Part shown: in pieces, positions 1 to 8,473 of the stretch
Numbering within the stretch: the stretch's first letter is position 1
How the letters are laid out: the number at the start of each line of letters is the position of its first letter
Assembly: GCA_913060565.1 (NCBI GenBank)
Contig: CAJXRU010000008.1
Span: 1-64,000 of the forward strand
Reading direction: 5' to 3'
DNA from: an uncultured Gammaproteobacteria bacterium
GTDB taxonomy: Bacteria; Pseudomonadota; Gammaproteobacteria; Enterobacterales; Psychrobiaceae
Length of the DNA stretch: 64,000 nucleotides
The notes under the pieces: model-generated
Database searches by the model: none
The model's input: only the letters and a program-made list of their open reading frames with translations
Told to the model about the DNA's origin: nothing
Made by a program: the position numbers and the translations under genes

Positions 1-49
1 ACGAGATCATGCCTAGTCTCGTGGGCTCGGAGATGTGTATAAGAGACAG
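1..49. other. Sequencing adapter (Illumina Nextera i7) left on contig end
   Basis: Positions 31-49 read AGATGTGTATAAGAGACAG, the transposon mosaic end used in Nextera libraries. Positions 16-30 read GTCTCGTGGGCTCGG, the Nextera read-2 adapter arm. Positions 8-15 (CATGCCTA) sit where the i7 index belongs, and 1-7 (ACGAGAT) match the end of the P7 oligo. The order and spacing are those of a library molecule, so these bases are synthetic and genomic sequence begins at 50. Confidence 0.97.
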
Positions 50-52
50 CTA

Positions 53-835
53 TCACTGATAGTAAACCGGTAGCCTGACGTTTTTTAGATTTCCCATCAA
101 GACATAACAACTTTTTTGATGGGGCATTGAAAGGCAACGAGATTCAGATGTCAGCTCAATATGAGATAATATTCTCGAAATATCGATAACTATATTTTTG
201 TTGAGCTTAAATTCTAAAATTTCTATATTAATATTGTTTGGCTCTCTACATTCAGCTTTTGGGGCTCGCATAACACTAGGAGATTTACAGCCCACAGCAC
301 CAATGTGATAGGCCCAACCTGCTTTATCGCTTTTTAGATCTAAACGCAGTGATTTATAGCCTTGCTGCCACGTCCAAAACATATTGGCATTGTCAAAAAT
401 GCTCTGCGCCTGCAGAGGGTTCTGATGATTTAATTCAAACGGTACAGCGATTGAGAATGCTAATTTTTCGCCATCAACTAATTCATCTTTATTTAGCGTT
501 AATTGCCAATTTTTTTCGGTGTTATCACTACAATGCTGACCTAGTAATGCAACGTTTTTATGTTGCCATTTAGTATCTGGTAAGGTGATATCACGCCATT
601 CTCCGTTCACTTGAACTTTTATCTGAGAAAGATAAAACCAAAATTGAGACAACTCCATCCCCTGCACTGTGGGTTGCCCACAGTTTATTTTATTATCTTG
701 AAATTGAAGAGAGAAGAATACAGAGTCATTATCAACATTTTTATTACAACCAAACAAAGCCAGTCCGGCAGCACAAATAAAACCGCTATATGCAAAGTTT
801 TTTATTATATTTTTCACAGCCTTAATTAGATCCAT
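53..835 (-). CDS. MbnP-family four-cysteine lipoprotein (metallo-mystery pair)
   Basis: Predicted periplasmic lipoprotein: with the ATG at 835 the N-terminus is a short basic stretch, a hydrophobic segment and a lipobox LALFGC. MbnP family marks are visible: a Trp-rich stretch with WQQGYKSLRLDL, then a His-Ile-Gly-x-x-x-Cys element (HIGAVGC), and paired cysteines near the C-terminus (SRCLSMPHQKSC). In characterised systems MbnP binds copper and is modified by the di-heme enzyme MbnH, normally encoded beside it. No mbnH is visible, but the gene reads toward the contig end. The stop codon (53-55) is only 3 bases from the adapter junction, so the exact C-terminus deserves caution. An ATG at 865 and a TTG at 886 are alternative starts that spoil the signal peptide. 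It is divergent from the secreted protein gene at 880. Confidence 0.8.
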   Translation of the reverse strand: MDLIKAVKNIIKNFAYSGFICAAGLALFGCNKNVDNDSVFFSLQFQDNKINCGQPTVQGMELSQFWFYLSQIKVQVNGEWRDITLPDTKWQHKNVALLGQHCSDNTEKNWQLTLNKDELVDGEKLAFSIAVPFELNHQNPLQAQSIFDNANMFWTWQQGYKSLRLDLKSDKAGWAYHIGAVGCKSPSVMRAPKAECREPNNINIEILEFKLNKNIVIDISRILSHIELTSESRCLSMPHQKSCYVLMGNLKNVRLPVYYQ

Positions 836-879
836 TTCAAATTTACAAACTTGATAAAATACCATATTAAAGTAAGGTA

Positions 880-3657
880 ATGACAAATAAATTTACAAGG
901 CTGTTACATATGACTTCTTTAGTGAAACTTCTGGTGATGTTTACCGCTCTATTTCTCATGTCTACAATTTCTTTTAGTAGCCATGCTCATGCAGAGAAAG
1001 ACAAAGCAAGATACGTGTCTCCTGATGGTGTTGATGAGGGATTATGTGATAACCCCCTTCGCCCATGTAAAACGATGCTTTATGGCATATCTAGAGCGGC
1101 AAAAGGTGACAAATTACGTCTTGCAGCGGGTGACTATCATCTCGAGTCTTTAGAAGAGATATTGGCGCTTAAAGGTGCATTAGTGCCAGTTTTAGGTGGT
1201 TACAATCGATTTGATCACTATAGCAACCAAAGTCCTTCAACAAATATCTCACGGTTATTCGGTGTACCTAATGATATGACGACATTGGTTCGTCAAAAAG
1301 GTTTTACGGTGATGAGTGATGGCAAAGCAAAGTTTTCAAAGCAACGTATCAGCGAAGCGAATAAGCAGTATTTAGCAGCAAATCAGAGTCATTCTTCAGC
1401 CAAGTGTGTCGATGGCAGTGCAGCTGGTTTTTCTTGTAATAATATCGATCTTGTTGCTCACGTTGCTTTAGCTGACTTTGGTTTTAGACCCAGCGCAGGT
1501 AACGATATTTGGGGCCATGTTGATCTCAATACTAATAAAGAATATGCCATTATGGGAATCATTAATGGTGTTGCCGTATTTGACTTATCTAATCCAGAAT
1601 CACCAAGAGAAGTAGGCGCTATTTCAGGTCAAAACTCTAGCTGGCGCGATGTAAAAGTTTATCAATACTTCGATAAACAGCAAGGTATCTGGCAAGCTTA
1701 TGCATATGCCACTATCGATAGCAGCAGCGACTTCGTAACCATTATTGATTTGAATCAATTACCCAATAGCATTTCTTTAGTAACCAAGGACACCGCAGTT
1801 TCAACATCTCACAATGTTTATATTACTAACGTTGATTATACAACCAATACAGCGCTGAAGGGTGCCACACCATCTCTGCAACTTGTCGGCTCTAAAGGGG
1901 CAAAAATAAGTTCGGAATCATTTCTTAGTTATTCGTTAAGTGATCCGAAAAAATTAACTCCACTAGCCGTTGGGGCTAATGGTACAAATGGCTACACCCA
2001 CGATGGCACATCGTTAAGAATTGACGATGATCGAAAATCAACTGACTGTATTTCACAAGATAAAACTTGTGAAGTGTTCATCGATTTTAATGAAAAAGAA
2101 GTAATGATCTGGGATGCAACAACTCCCGGTAGTGAAAAAAAACTCAGTGAATTTAGCTACAACGATGTCCCCTCTTCTTCTCAATATGTCCATTCAGGAT
2201 GGTGGAGTGAAGACAAACGTTTTATTTTTGTTCACGATGAGTTCGATGAATATCGCGGTGGGTTAAACACCACCTTAAGAGTTTATGACATAACCTCATT
2301 AACCAACCCAACCCTAGCAGGCGTATGGAAAGGTGATACCAAAGCAATTGATCACAATGGATTTGTCCGCGGTAATCGCTACTACATGTCAAACTACCGC
2401 AGAGGCCTGACAATTTTAGATATTACCGACCCAGCAACACCACAAGAAGTTGGTTTTTTTGATACTTTTTCAGCCAGTGATTCAAATGGTTTTGATGGTG
2501 CATGGGGTGTATATCCGTTTTTACCATCGGGACTTATCTTAGTTAGTGACATTAATGGTGGCCTATTCATAATGCGAGACAACACGCGAAACGTGTCTCA
2601 AGGAACCCTGTCATTTACGCAAGATGCTATTCTTACAGCGCCTAATACGCCAGTTAATATCGAGATTACGCGACAAACAGGAAGCTCAGATAGTATAAGT
2701 GTCGGTTGGGAAATATTGCCAGGAAGTGCAATTCCAGAACAAGATTATACTGATAATTCAGGTATTATCACTTGGGAAGATGGCAATAGTGATAATAAAA
2801 CCATCACGATTAACATCAATGACAATACTGATATTAATGAATCCAAAGAACAGTTTTTCGTGCGTTTATTTAACCCACAAAATGGCGCAACGTTGTCATC
2901 TCCTCATTATATGACAGTTAATATTGATGGTAAGAAAATTCCAGGTGCTATTGGTTTTGAGAAAAATGCAATTGCACTCAACGAGCAAAGCGGCGAAACA
3001 ACCATTGAGGTATTTCGTAATGGCGGTTCAGATGGCGAATTAAGCGTTACTTACACCACGTCTCCTACCTCAGCGACTAGCGATGAAGATTTTCAATCGT
3101 TAGATGGCACATTAACATGGCAAGATGGTGATAACTCACCTAAAGCACTCTCCTTAAATATTCTTAATGACGATAATAGCGAGAGTGACGAAAGTTTTAA
3201 TCTAACGCTACTTGCAATTGGCGACACTCAATTAGCTGAGAATTCTGTACTTGCAATTACCATTAGAGATGAAGATTCCAATACAGCCCCTGAAATCACA
3301 ATTAAAGAGAACTTTGAAGTCAACACAAGCCAAACAGCACAATTAACGAGTTCAGCAACAGATGTTGAAAGTGACGAGTTAACCTATCTGTGGACTCAAA
3401 CCAGCGGTCCTAATGTTTCTATAAACAACAACACGTTAATGAACGCTAGTTTTGTTGCACCGCCACAAGCTGCGACGTTAGAATTTAAGGTTTCTGTGTC
3501 TGATATACGAGGGGCAGTAAGTGAAAAAACGGTAACGGTATCAGTGAAAGCGACCATTCAGCCAGAGCCACCTAAGTCATCTTCAGGGGGGCATATCGGA
3601 ATTTTACTACTGATATTCTTATCTGTTGTAGGATATAGAAAAACAGTAAACCGTTAA
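880..3657 (+). CDS. Secreted choice-of-anchor B family protein with Calx-beta domains
   Basis: A 925-residue exported protein. Residues 1 to about 38 form a signal peptide ending SSHAHA. A short segment with the pattern YVSPDG...C..PLRPC...GD...AAGDY resembles the start of right-handed beta-helix proteins. Residues about 190-575 carry LVIVD-type beta-propeller repeats (for example RGLTILDITDPATPQEVGFF), typical of the choice-of-anchor B family. Two Calx-beta-like repeats follow (about 575-800), then a PKD/REJ-like domain with YLWTQTSGPNVS. The tail SSSGGHIGILLLIF...GYRK looks like a GlyGly-CTERM sorting signal, which in other bacteria is processed by rhombosortase after type II export. The ATG at 880 has TAAGG 5 bases upstream. 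Function is unknown. It starts 44 bp from the divergent MbnP gene, so the two may be co-regulated. Confidence 0.82.
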   Translation: MTNKFTRLLHMTSLVKLLVMFTALFLMSTISFSSHAHAEKDKARYVSPDGVDEGLCDNPLRPCKTMLYGISRAAKGDKLRLAAGDYHLESLEEILALKGALVPVLGGYNRFDHYSNQSPSTNISRLFGVPNDMTTLVRQKGFTVMSDGKAKFSKQRISEANKQYLAANQSHSSAKCVDGSAAGFSCNNIDLVAHVALADFGFRPSAGNDIWGHVDLNTNKEYAIMGIINGVAVFDLSNPESPREVGAISGQNSSWRDVKVYQYFDKQQGIWQAYAYATIDSSSDFVTIIDLNQLPNSISLVTKDTAVSTSHNVYITNVDYTTNTALKGATPSLQLVGSKGAKISSESFLSYSLSDPKKLTPLAVGANGTNGYTHDGTSLRIDDDRKSTDCISQDKTCEVFIDFNEKEVMIWDATTPGSEKKLSEFSYNDVPSSSQYVHSGWWSEDKRFIFVHDEFDEYRGGLNTTLRVYDITSLTNPTLAGVWKGDTKAIDHNGFVRGNRYYMSNYRRGLTILDITDPATPQEVGFFDTFSASDSNGFDGAWGVYPFLPSGLILVSDINGGLFIMRDNTRNVSQGTLSFTQDAILTAPNTPVNIEITRQTGSSDSISVGWEILPGSAIPEQDYTDNSGIITWEDGNSDNKTITININDNTDINESKEQFFVRLFNPQNGATLSSPHYMTVNIDGKKIPGAIGFEKNAIALNEQSGETTIEVFRNGGSDGELSVTYTTSPTSATSDEDFQSLDGTLTWQDGDNSPKALSLNILNDDNSESDESFNLTLLAIGDTQLAENSVLAITIRDEDSNTAPEITIKENFEVNTSQTAQLTSSATDVESDELTYLWTQTSGPNVSINNNTLMNASFVAPPQAATLEFKVSVSDIRGAVSEKTVTVSVKATIQPEPPKSSSGGHIGILLLIFLSVVGYRKTVNR

Positions 3658-3660
3658 CCA

Positions 3661-3696
3661 AAAAAATGCCGCTAATTCAAATTTAGCGGCATTTTT
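3661..3696. terminator. Bidirectional terminator between convergent genes
   Basis: AAAAAATGCCGCTAA pairs with TTTAGCGGCATTTTT around a short A/T-rich loop. The A-run on one side and T-run on the other suit termination of both the rightward gene ending at 3657 and the leftward gene ending at 3712. Confidence 0.9.
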
Positions 3697-3711
3697 ACAA
3701 CAATACATCCA

Positions 3712-4482
3712 TTAAATAGATTGTGACTTCAATAAATCAAACGCGGCAATTTCAGGGATCTCTTTCTGCATTTTAGTTTCAAGTGCATCCAATTTTTTCA
3801 TTTGTCCACACATCGCTTCAGCGCTCTTTTCTAACGCTTCACCACGTGCTTCCATCGATTCACCAAAAGCTTCCATTTTTTGTTCGAAATCTGCCATGCC
3901 ACCCTCTCCATTTAGCATCATTTTCCCAATGAGTACCATCATATGGCCAGCGGATTCCTTCATCAATGTTTCAACTTCAGCCTCAATCTCTTTACTTAAG
4001 TCTTCACCGCCATTAGCGATTTCATCTTTAGGCAAATAATACTCGCCAGCTTCTTCATCCATTAGCGGTGTAATACGATCTTCAAATTTAGCAACAATGG
4101 TTTGCACTTTATCTTGCAGTTGAGTCTCATCACCAAATAACTCTGTAAATACTTGTTCTACAGCATCCTTAGCCATATCTAGACCCTGAGTCACTAAATG
4201 TGCAACCTGTGGTGCCAATTCTTGCATTAAGTCGCGATACTCATCAACAATGGCTTGTTGTTCACTATTTAAATGAATACGTTTACCCTGAGCATATAAG
4301 CGAGAGTCGTCAGTAATGCGATAAAGTGATTTGTCCCCATCAAGAATTTGCACGTACGCAGGCGTGACTTTAATACTTTGATTAATGTTGATATCACACG
4401 AATTATGACGTCCATGAGAATCATGGGCGAAAGCAGAAGTTGATAATAATGCGGTAAGTGCCAGTGCTATTTTAGTTTTCAT
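3712..4482 (-). CDS. yggN: DUF2884 family exported protein (YggN-like)
   Basis: A 256-residue protein with a clear signal peptide (MKTKIALALTALLSTSAFA). The mature part begins with a His-rich stretch (HDSHGRHNSC), followed by an acidic, helix-rich body and two cysteines (CDININQSI near the start and MCGQMKKLDALETKMQ near the end). Overall pattern, size and conserved ends match YggN/DUF2884, a periplasmic family of unknown function in gammaproteobacteria. It lies between two terminator hairpins, so it is probably monocistronic. The same neighbourhood (yggN, yggL, trmB, mutY, yggX) is found in E. coli and supports the call. Confidence 0.85.
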   Translation of the reverse strand: MKTKIALALTALLSTSAFAHDSHGRHNSCDININQSIKVTPAYVQILDGDKSLYRITDDSRLYAQGKRIHLNSEQQAIVDEYRDLMQELAPQVAHLVTQGLDMAKDAVEQVFTELFGDETQLQDKVQTIVAKFEDRITPLMDEEAGEYYLPKDEIANGGEDLSKEIEAEVETLMKESAGHMMVLIGKMMLNGEGGMADFEQKMEAFGESMEARGEALEKSAEAMCGQMKKLDALETKMQKEIPEIAAFDLLKSQSI

Positions 4483-4605
4483 CGTCTTTCCTTATGTATC
4501 TAATGTCTTGTCGTTAATTAACTAGCTATTTGCAACGGTTAGGCCAACAAAATAATATATTTAAAAACAACAACTTAAGCAACCACCATCAAATTTACAA
4601 TAAAA

Positions 4606-4648
4606 AAAATGGCTAATCCAACTAAGAGTTAGTGGGATTAGCCATTTT
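4606..4648. terminator. Terminator downstream of yggL
   Basis: AAAATGGCTAATCC (4606-4619) pairs perfectly with GGATTAGCCATTTT (4635-4648) around a 15-base loop. On the minus strand it follows the stop of the gene at 4694 and is trailed by a T-run. Confidence 0.88.
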
Positions 4649-4693
4649 AGATTTTGATGAAATATTTAAACGACTTAATTCGTTAAATATTAA

Positions 4694-5026
4694 TTAACCC
4701 CACCAAAGATCGAATAATTCTGTTACTTCAACATTCTCAAGAGAATGACCTTCTAGATAGGCTTTAACGGCACTACGTTGTTCATCGGTACATTGACCAA
4801 TTTTTTGCGTGCAAACAATACCTTCCCACTCAAGATCACCGCCACCAGCAAAACCAAGACCATTAACTTCAATGATTTCATTAATTAAGCCATCAATAAC
4901 CGAATCTATTTTCGCGTCATCAGTTCCTTGAGGAAAGTGCCAGCTAACTTCAAAGCCTAGTTCTTTAAATTCATCAACACGTAATTTTTTACGAATTCGG
5001 CGATTACGTTTTGCGTTATCTTTCAT
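4694..5026 (-). CDS. yggL: YggL family 50S-associated protein (DUF469)
   Basis: A 110-residue protein with a very basic N-terminus (MKDNAKRNRRIRKKLRVDEF) and the family signature FEVSWHFPQGTD...GLGFAGGGDLEWEGIVC. Length and sequence match YggL, which in E. coli associates with the large ribosomal subunit. It sits 75 bp after trmB on the same strand and may share its transcript, ending at the hairpin near 4630. Confidence 0.93.
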   Translation of the reverse strand: MKDNAKRNRRIRKKLRVDEFKELGFEVSWHFPQGTDDAKIDSVIDGLINEIIEVNGLGFAGGGDLEWEGIVCTQKIGQCTDEQRSAVKAYLEGHSLENVEVTELFDLWWG

Positions 5027-5101
5027 GGTTTTTCCCTTTATAAATATGTAGGTATTAATTGCAGTAACAACTGCCGTCTAATGTAGACTAAATCGAAACA
5101 A

Positions 5102-5830
5102 TTAGCTAATGCGCTTGTACATCAAATCCCAAACACCATGGCCTAAACGGTGACCACGTGCTTCAAATTTTGTTAATGGTCTATGCTCTGGACGCTCGAT
5201 GTAATCGCCATTCGTTGCAATATTTTCATAACCAGGCGCAACACCTAATACTTCAACCATATGTTCGGCATAGTTTTCCCAGTCTGTTGCTAAATGAAAA
5301 ATACCGCCGACAGCTAAACTTTGACGCACATTTTCACAAAACTCTGGTTGAACAATACGACGCTTATGATGGCGTGCTTTATGCCAAGGATCTGCAAAAA
5401 ACAGCTGCATACAGGACAAGCTTGCTTTTGGAAAACAATCAGCCAATACTTCAATTGCGTCATGACAATAGACACGTAAATTAGTAACACCTTGTTCACC
5501 GGCTTCCATCAAACAAGCACCGACGCCGGGCGTATGAACTTCAATACCAATGAAGTTTTTGTCAGGGGATGCCTTAGCCATTTCTACTAAAGATTTCCCC
5601 ATGCCAAAGCCAATTTCAGCAACAACAGGATTGTAGTTTCCAAACACTTGCTCAAAGTTAAGCATGCCATCTTCATGATCAAGCCCCATTGCAGGCCAGT
5701 GTTCTTCTAACGCTGTTTCTTGCCCTTTAGTAAGCCGACCTTCACGTTTTACAAAGCTTTTTACGGTTCTAATATATACACCATCTTTCTTTTTCTGTTC
5801 AATGATGTCTGTAGTATCTTCTTTAGTCAT
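5102..5830 (-). CDS. trmB: tRNA (guanine(46)-N7)-methyltransferase
   Basis: Class I SAM-dependent methyltransferase that makes m7G46 in tRNA variable loops. The SAM-binding motif [18 protein letters not shown], the acidic [13 protein letters not shown] strand, the [15 protein letters not shown] motif and the C-terminal [17 protein letters not shown] are all present. At 242 residues it has the usual length. It is divergent from mutY across 190 bp, as in many gammaproteobacteria. Confidence 0.97.
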   Translation of the reverse strand: MTKEDTTDIIEQKKKDGVYIRTVKSFVKREGRLTKGQETALEEHWPAMGLDHEDGMLNFEQVFGNYNPVVAEIGFGMGKSLVEMAKASPDKNFIGIEVHTPGVGACLMEAGEQGVTNLRVYCHDAIEVLADCFPKASLSCMQLFFADPWHKARHHKRRIVQPEFCENVRQSLAVGGIFHLATDWENYAEHMVEVLGVAPGYENIATNGDYIERPEHRPLTKFEARGHRLGHGVWDLMYKRIS

Positions 5831-6020
5831 GGTTGCTAGTCCTAGGAATGTTTGGGGACGTTATGCGGCGGCATTTTATACACTGCACTAAGTGAGTCAA
5901 TTAAATTGTGAAACTTTCTAGTAAATTTGCCTACCATCTAGATAATTTTTTAGTTAAACAACTAGCAATCTAATTTAAGGAAAGTACACTGGCGCAACGA
6001 ATAAATGTAAGCAAGTTTAT

Positions 6021-7088
6021 ATGACACAACCATCTAACTTACAGCAAGCCAATTCAAGTGAACACTTTTCTCGTCGAATTATTGATTGGTACCATGAATT
6101 TGGACGTAAGACACTGCCATGGCAAATTGACAAAACCCCCTATCGTGTTTGGGTATCTGAGGTTATGTTACAACAAACACAAGTTGCAACAGTCATTCCT
6201 TATTACCAACGTTTTATGGAAAGCTTTCCGACCATTATCGATTTAGCCAATGCACCAATTGATGAAGTACTTCACCATTGGACTGGGCTAGGCTATTACG
6301 CGCGCGCTCGTAATCTTCATAAAACAGCGCAAATGGTACGTGACGATTACCAAGGGAAGTTTCCGACAACGATAGAAGAAGTTAATGCGCTGCCTGGTAT
6401 TGGACGTTCTACCGCAGGTGCAGTACTTTCTTTGGCATTAGGTCAGCCTCATTCAATATTAGATGGCAACGTAAAGCGTGTTTTAACACGCCACTTTGCT
6501 ATTGAAGGTTGGTATGGTGTTAGCAAAGTTGAAAAAAAATTATGGCAAGTAACTGACGAGTTAACTCCTCAAGACGGTACAACTTTTTACAATCAAGCTA
6601 TGATGGATTTAGGGGCTTCTCATTGTAGCCGTTCAAAACCCAATTGCGATTCATGCCCAGTTCAGTCAACGTGCATAGCTTACGAAACCAATCGCGTAAA
6701 AGAGTTCCCGCACTCAAAGCCAAAGAAAACAACACCGGTAAAAACAACACTTATGTTGCTTATAGAACATAACCAACAAGTTCATCTCGCAAAGCGCCCC
6801 GATAGTGGTATTTGGGGAGGCTTGTATTGCTTTCCGGAATTTACAGATAAAGATACGATGAATTCATGGCTCGATAACCAAGGCATTGGCGGCGTATTGA
6901 AAAAACTAGCCCCTTTACGTCATACCTTTAGTCATTATCATTTAGATATTACGCCATATCATTTATCATTAGCACAACCGTTAGCTTCATTAATTACGGA
7001 GCCACAACAATCAATTTGGTACGACTTAGCAACACCACAGCAAGTCGGCCTAGCAGCAGTCACTCAGTCGCTGCTAAAGCAATTATAA
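6021..7088 (+). CDS. mutY: A/G-specific adenine DNA glycosylase
   Basis: Removes adenine mispaired with 8-oxoguanine. Residues about 20-220 carry the helix-hairpin-helix GPD core: [19 protein letters not shown] followed by the catalytic aspartate in [11 protein letters not shown] [4Fe-4S] loop has the spacing C-x6-C-x2-C-x5-C ([17 protein letters not shown]). The C-terminal NUDIX-like domain for 8-oxoG recognition begins near residue 240, and [11 protein letters not shown] is typical. At 355 residues it is full length. yggX follows 12 bp later, so the two probably form an operon. Confidence 0.97.
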   Translation: MTQPSNLQQANSSEHFSRRIIDWYHEFGRKTLPWQIDKTPYRVWVSEVMLQQTQVATVIPYYQRFMESFPTIIDLANAPIDEVLHHWTGLGYYARARNLHKTAQMVRDDYQGKFPTTIEEVNALPGIGRSTAGAVLSLALGQPHSILDGNVKRVLTRHFAIEGWYGVSKVEKKLWQVTDELTPQDGTTFYNQAMMDLGASHCSRSKPNCDSCPVQSTCIAYETNRVKEFPHSKPKKTTPVKTTLMLLIEHNQQVHLAKRPDSGIWGGLYCFPEFTDKDTMNSWLDNQGIGGVLKKLAPLRHTFSHYHLDITPYHLSLAQPLASLITEPQQSIWYDLATPQQVGLAAVTQSLLKQL

Positions 7089-7100
7089 TAGGAGACTCTT

Positions 7101-7373
7101 ATGACTCGTACAGTATTTTGTACTTATTTAGAAAAAGACGCACCAGGATTAGATTTTCAAACACTTCCTGGAGAATTAGGTAAAAAAGTTTTTGAAAACA
7201 TTTCAAAAGAAGCTTGGGGACAATGGATGTCTAAGCAAACGATGCTGATTAATGAAAAAAAGTTAAATTTAATGGCTCCTGAAGATCGTGCTTTATTAGA
7301 AAAAACGATGACTGACTTTCTTTTTGAAGGAAAGGAAGTTCAGATAGATGGTTACACACCAAAGCAAAAATAG
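7101..7373 (+). CDS. yggX: Probable Fe(2+)-trafficking protein YggX
   Basis: A 90-residue protein matching YggX end to end: [35 protein letters not shown], and the C-terminal block [11 protein letters not shown]...MTDFLFEGK. The family is linked to iron-sulfur cluster repair and oxidative stress resistance and carries a conserved Cys (C7 here). A good ribosome site (AGGAG) precedes the ATG, and the gene is coupled to mutY, itself an Fe-S enzyme. Confidence 0.96.
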   Translation: MTRTVFCTYLEKDAPGLDFQTLPGELGKKVFENISKEAWGQWMSKQTMLINEKKLNLMAPEDRALLEKTMTDFLFEGKEVQIDGYTPKQK

Positions 7374-7454
7374 CGTTATTTATCTATTTTTCAAACAAAG
7401 CGAACAACAATCAAGCAAGCGGCTTTTAAATCGCATTTAATTTTAAAATAGTTG

Positions 7455-7483
7455 TTGACTTAAACCCTCAAAATCTATTTAAT
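7455..7483 (+). promoter_or_regulatory. Sigma-70 promoter for tRNA-Phe
   Basis: TTGACT (7455-7460), a 17-base spacer and TTTAAT (7478-7483) form a good sigma-70 promoter. A GC-rich stretch (AGCCGCC) follows the -10, like the discriminators of stringently controlled tRNA promoters. The predicted leader to the mature tRNA is about 50 bases. Confidence 0.72.
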
Positions 7484-7537
7484 AGCCGCCGTTGCTTAGA
7501 TAGCTTGCTTGTAAAAAGTAATCTAGATTTATAAGAT

Positions 7538-7613
7538 GCCTCGATAGCTCAGTCGGTAGAGCAGCGGATTGAAAATCCGCGTGTCCCTGGTTCGATTCCG
7601 GGTCGAGGCACCA
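7538..7613 (+). tRNA. tRNA-Phe (GAA)
   Basis: A 76-base cloverleaf with an encoded CCA end. The acceptor stem GCCTCGA pairs with TCGAGGC, the D arm contains AGCTCAGTCGGTAGAGC, the anticodon stem CGGAT/ATCCG surrounds GAA at 7571-7573, and the T arm contains GGTTCGATTCC. It closely resembles E. coli tRNA-Phe. Confidence 0.98.
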
Positions 7614-7763
7614 TCCCTTTTCTAATATCCATAACTTTTATTAATTGACTGCTTAAACTGGTCAAAACCATCGATTGTTGCGTTGCTCTCAATCCCAATA
7701 ACTAGCAGATATCCTTTTAGAAATTTATCCTGAACTAGAATTTATTCGCTAATATTCAAGCGT

Positions 7764-7800
7764 AAAAAAAACGGTATCGCCATTTAGCAATACCGTTTTT
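7764..7800. terminator. Terminator between the tRNA region and a leftward small gene
   Basis: AAAACGGTAT and ATACCGTTTT pair around a 12-base loop, with a preceding A-run and trailing T-run. It lies just past the stop of the leftward gene ending at 7818 and could also stop rightward tRNA transcripts. Bases 7614-7763 show nothing else recognisable. Confidence 0.85.
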
Positions 7801-7817
7801 GCCCCTCAAGAAATAAA

Positions 7818-8153
7818 CTAGCTGCAGTTATCGACATTCCAATCATTTAGGTATCGCGACACTGGTGCCATCTTAATCATCAATTCCTTATCGTCACTCT
7901 TAATCGCACTTTCAACACTCTTGAGTGCTTGTTCAAACGTGTCGTCTTTAAAGTATCGTGAATTACCTTTAAGCTTGTTAAGTAATTTCTCATCATTAAA
8001 TTCATAATTAGCCAATGAATAAAAATCATCAGCGTGTTTATCAAGTTTTGATATTTGAGAATTAATTTCATTGCATAACTTAGTGTTTGCTTGGACTGGT
8101 AAAACAATGCTTGTAAAAGCAATAGCAAGAGAGGTGAAGGTTAATTTGTTCAT
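7818..8153 (-). CDS. Small exported protein of unknown function
   Basis: A 111-residue protein with a clear signal peptide (MNKLTFTSLAIAFTSIVLPVQA, cleavage near NTKLC). The mature part is about 88 residues, mainly helical, rich in Lys, Asp and Asn, with one cysteine near each end (LCNEINSQ and DNCS) that could form a disulfide. No family is recognised. It has its own terminator downstream and no operon partner. Confidence 0.7.
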   Translation of the reverse strand: MNKLTFTSLAIAFTSIVLPVQANTKLCNEINSQISKLDKHADDFYSLANYEFNDEKLLNKLKGNSRYFKDDTFEQALKSVESAIKSDDKELMIKMAPVSRYLNDWNVDNCS

Positions 8154-8473
8154 TGAAAGTTACTCATCATTCCATGTTTATATCAACTAAAAGTACACTA
8201 TCGTAAAAAATACATACGTAATCTTTTATAATTACATGTTATCAACTGTAATTAGTACCCAGCAATTCGACATACAGCTAACTGTTATGCCGAATTCATC
8301 AATTATAAATAAAAATGTCATAAAAGGCTTTAATTTCGGGGAAAATACGTAATATGAGGATCTGACAGGCTGTATTTAATACCAATCTATTAGTTTTTAT
8401 CCAAAGAGCTGCATAAGCATTACACTCGAATTAGCTCTTTTTATGAATGAATACCAATTCGCAAAGCCAATAT
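8154..8473. other. 320-base intergenic region with a weak hairpin and a short repeat
   Basis: No coding region was found. AATACCAAT occurs twice in the same orientation (8378-8386 and 8450-8458). Between them AAAGAGCT (8403-8410) pairs with AGCTCTTT (8433-8440) around a 22-base loop, a possible weak terminator for the leftward kinase gene. The left part presumably carries the promoter of the small exported protein gene, but no convincing -35/-10 pair stands out. Confidence 0.5.

Noticed and set aside
5158-5484. 108-codon open frame on the plus strand
   Set aside because: It lies opposite trmB, whose motifs are intact; no ribosome site or domain supports it.
7880-8128. Second minus-strand frame inside the small exported protein gene
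   Set aside because: The other frame has a signal peptide and balanced composition, while this one is a Leu/Ile-rich shadow.
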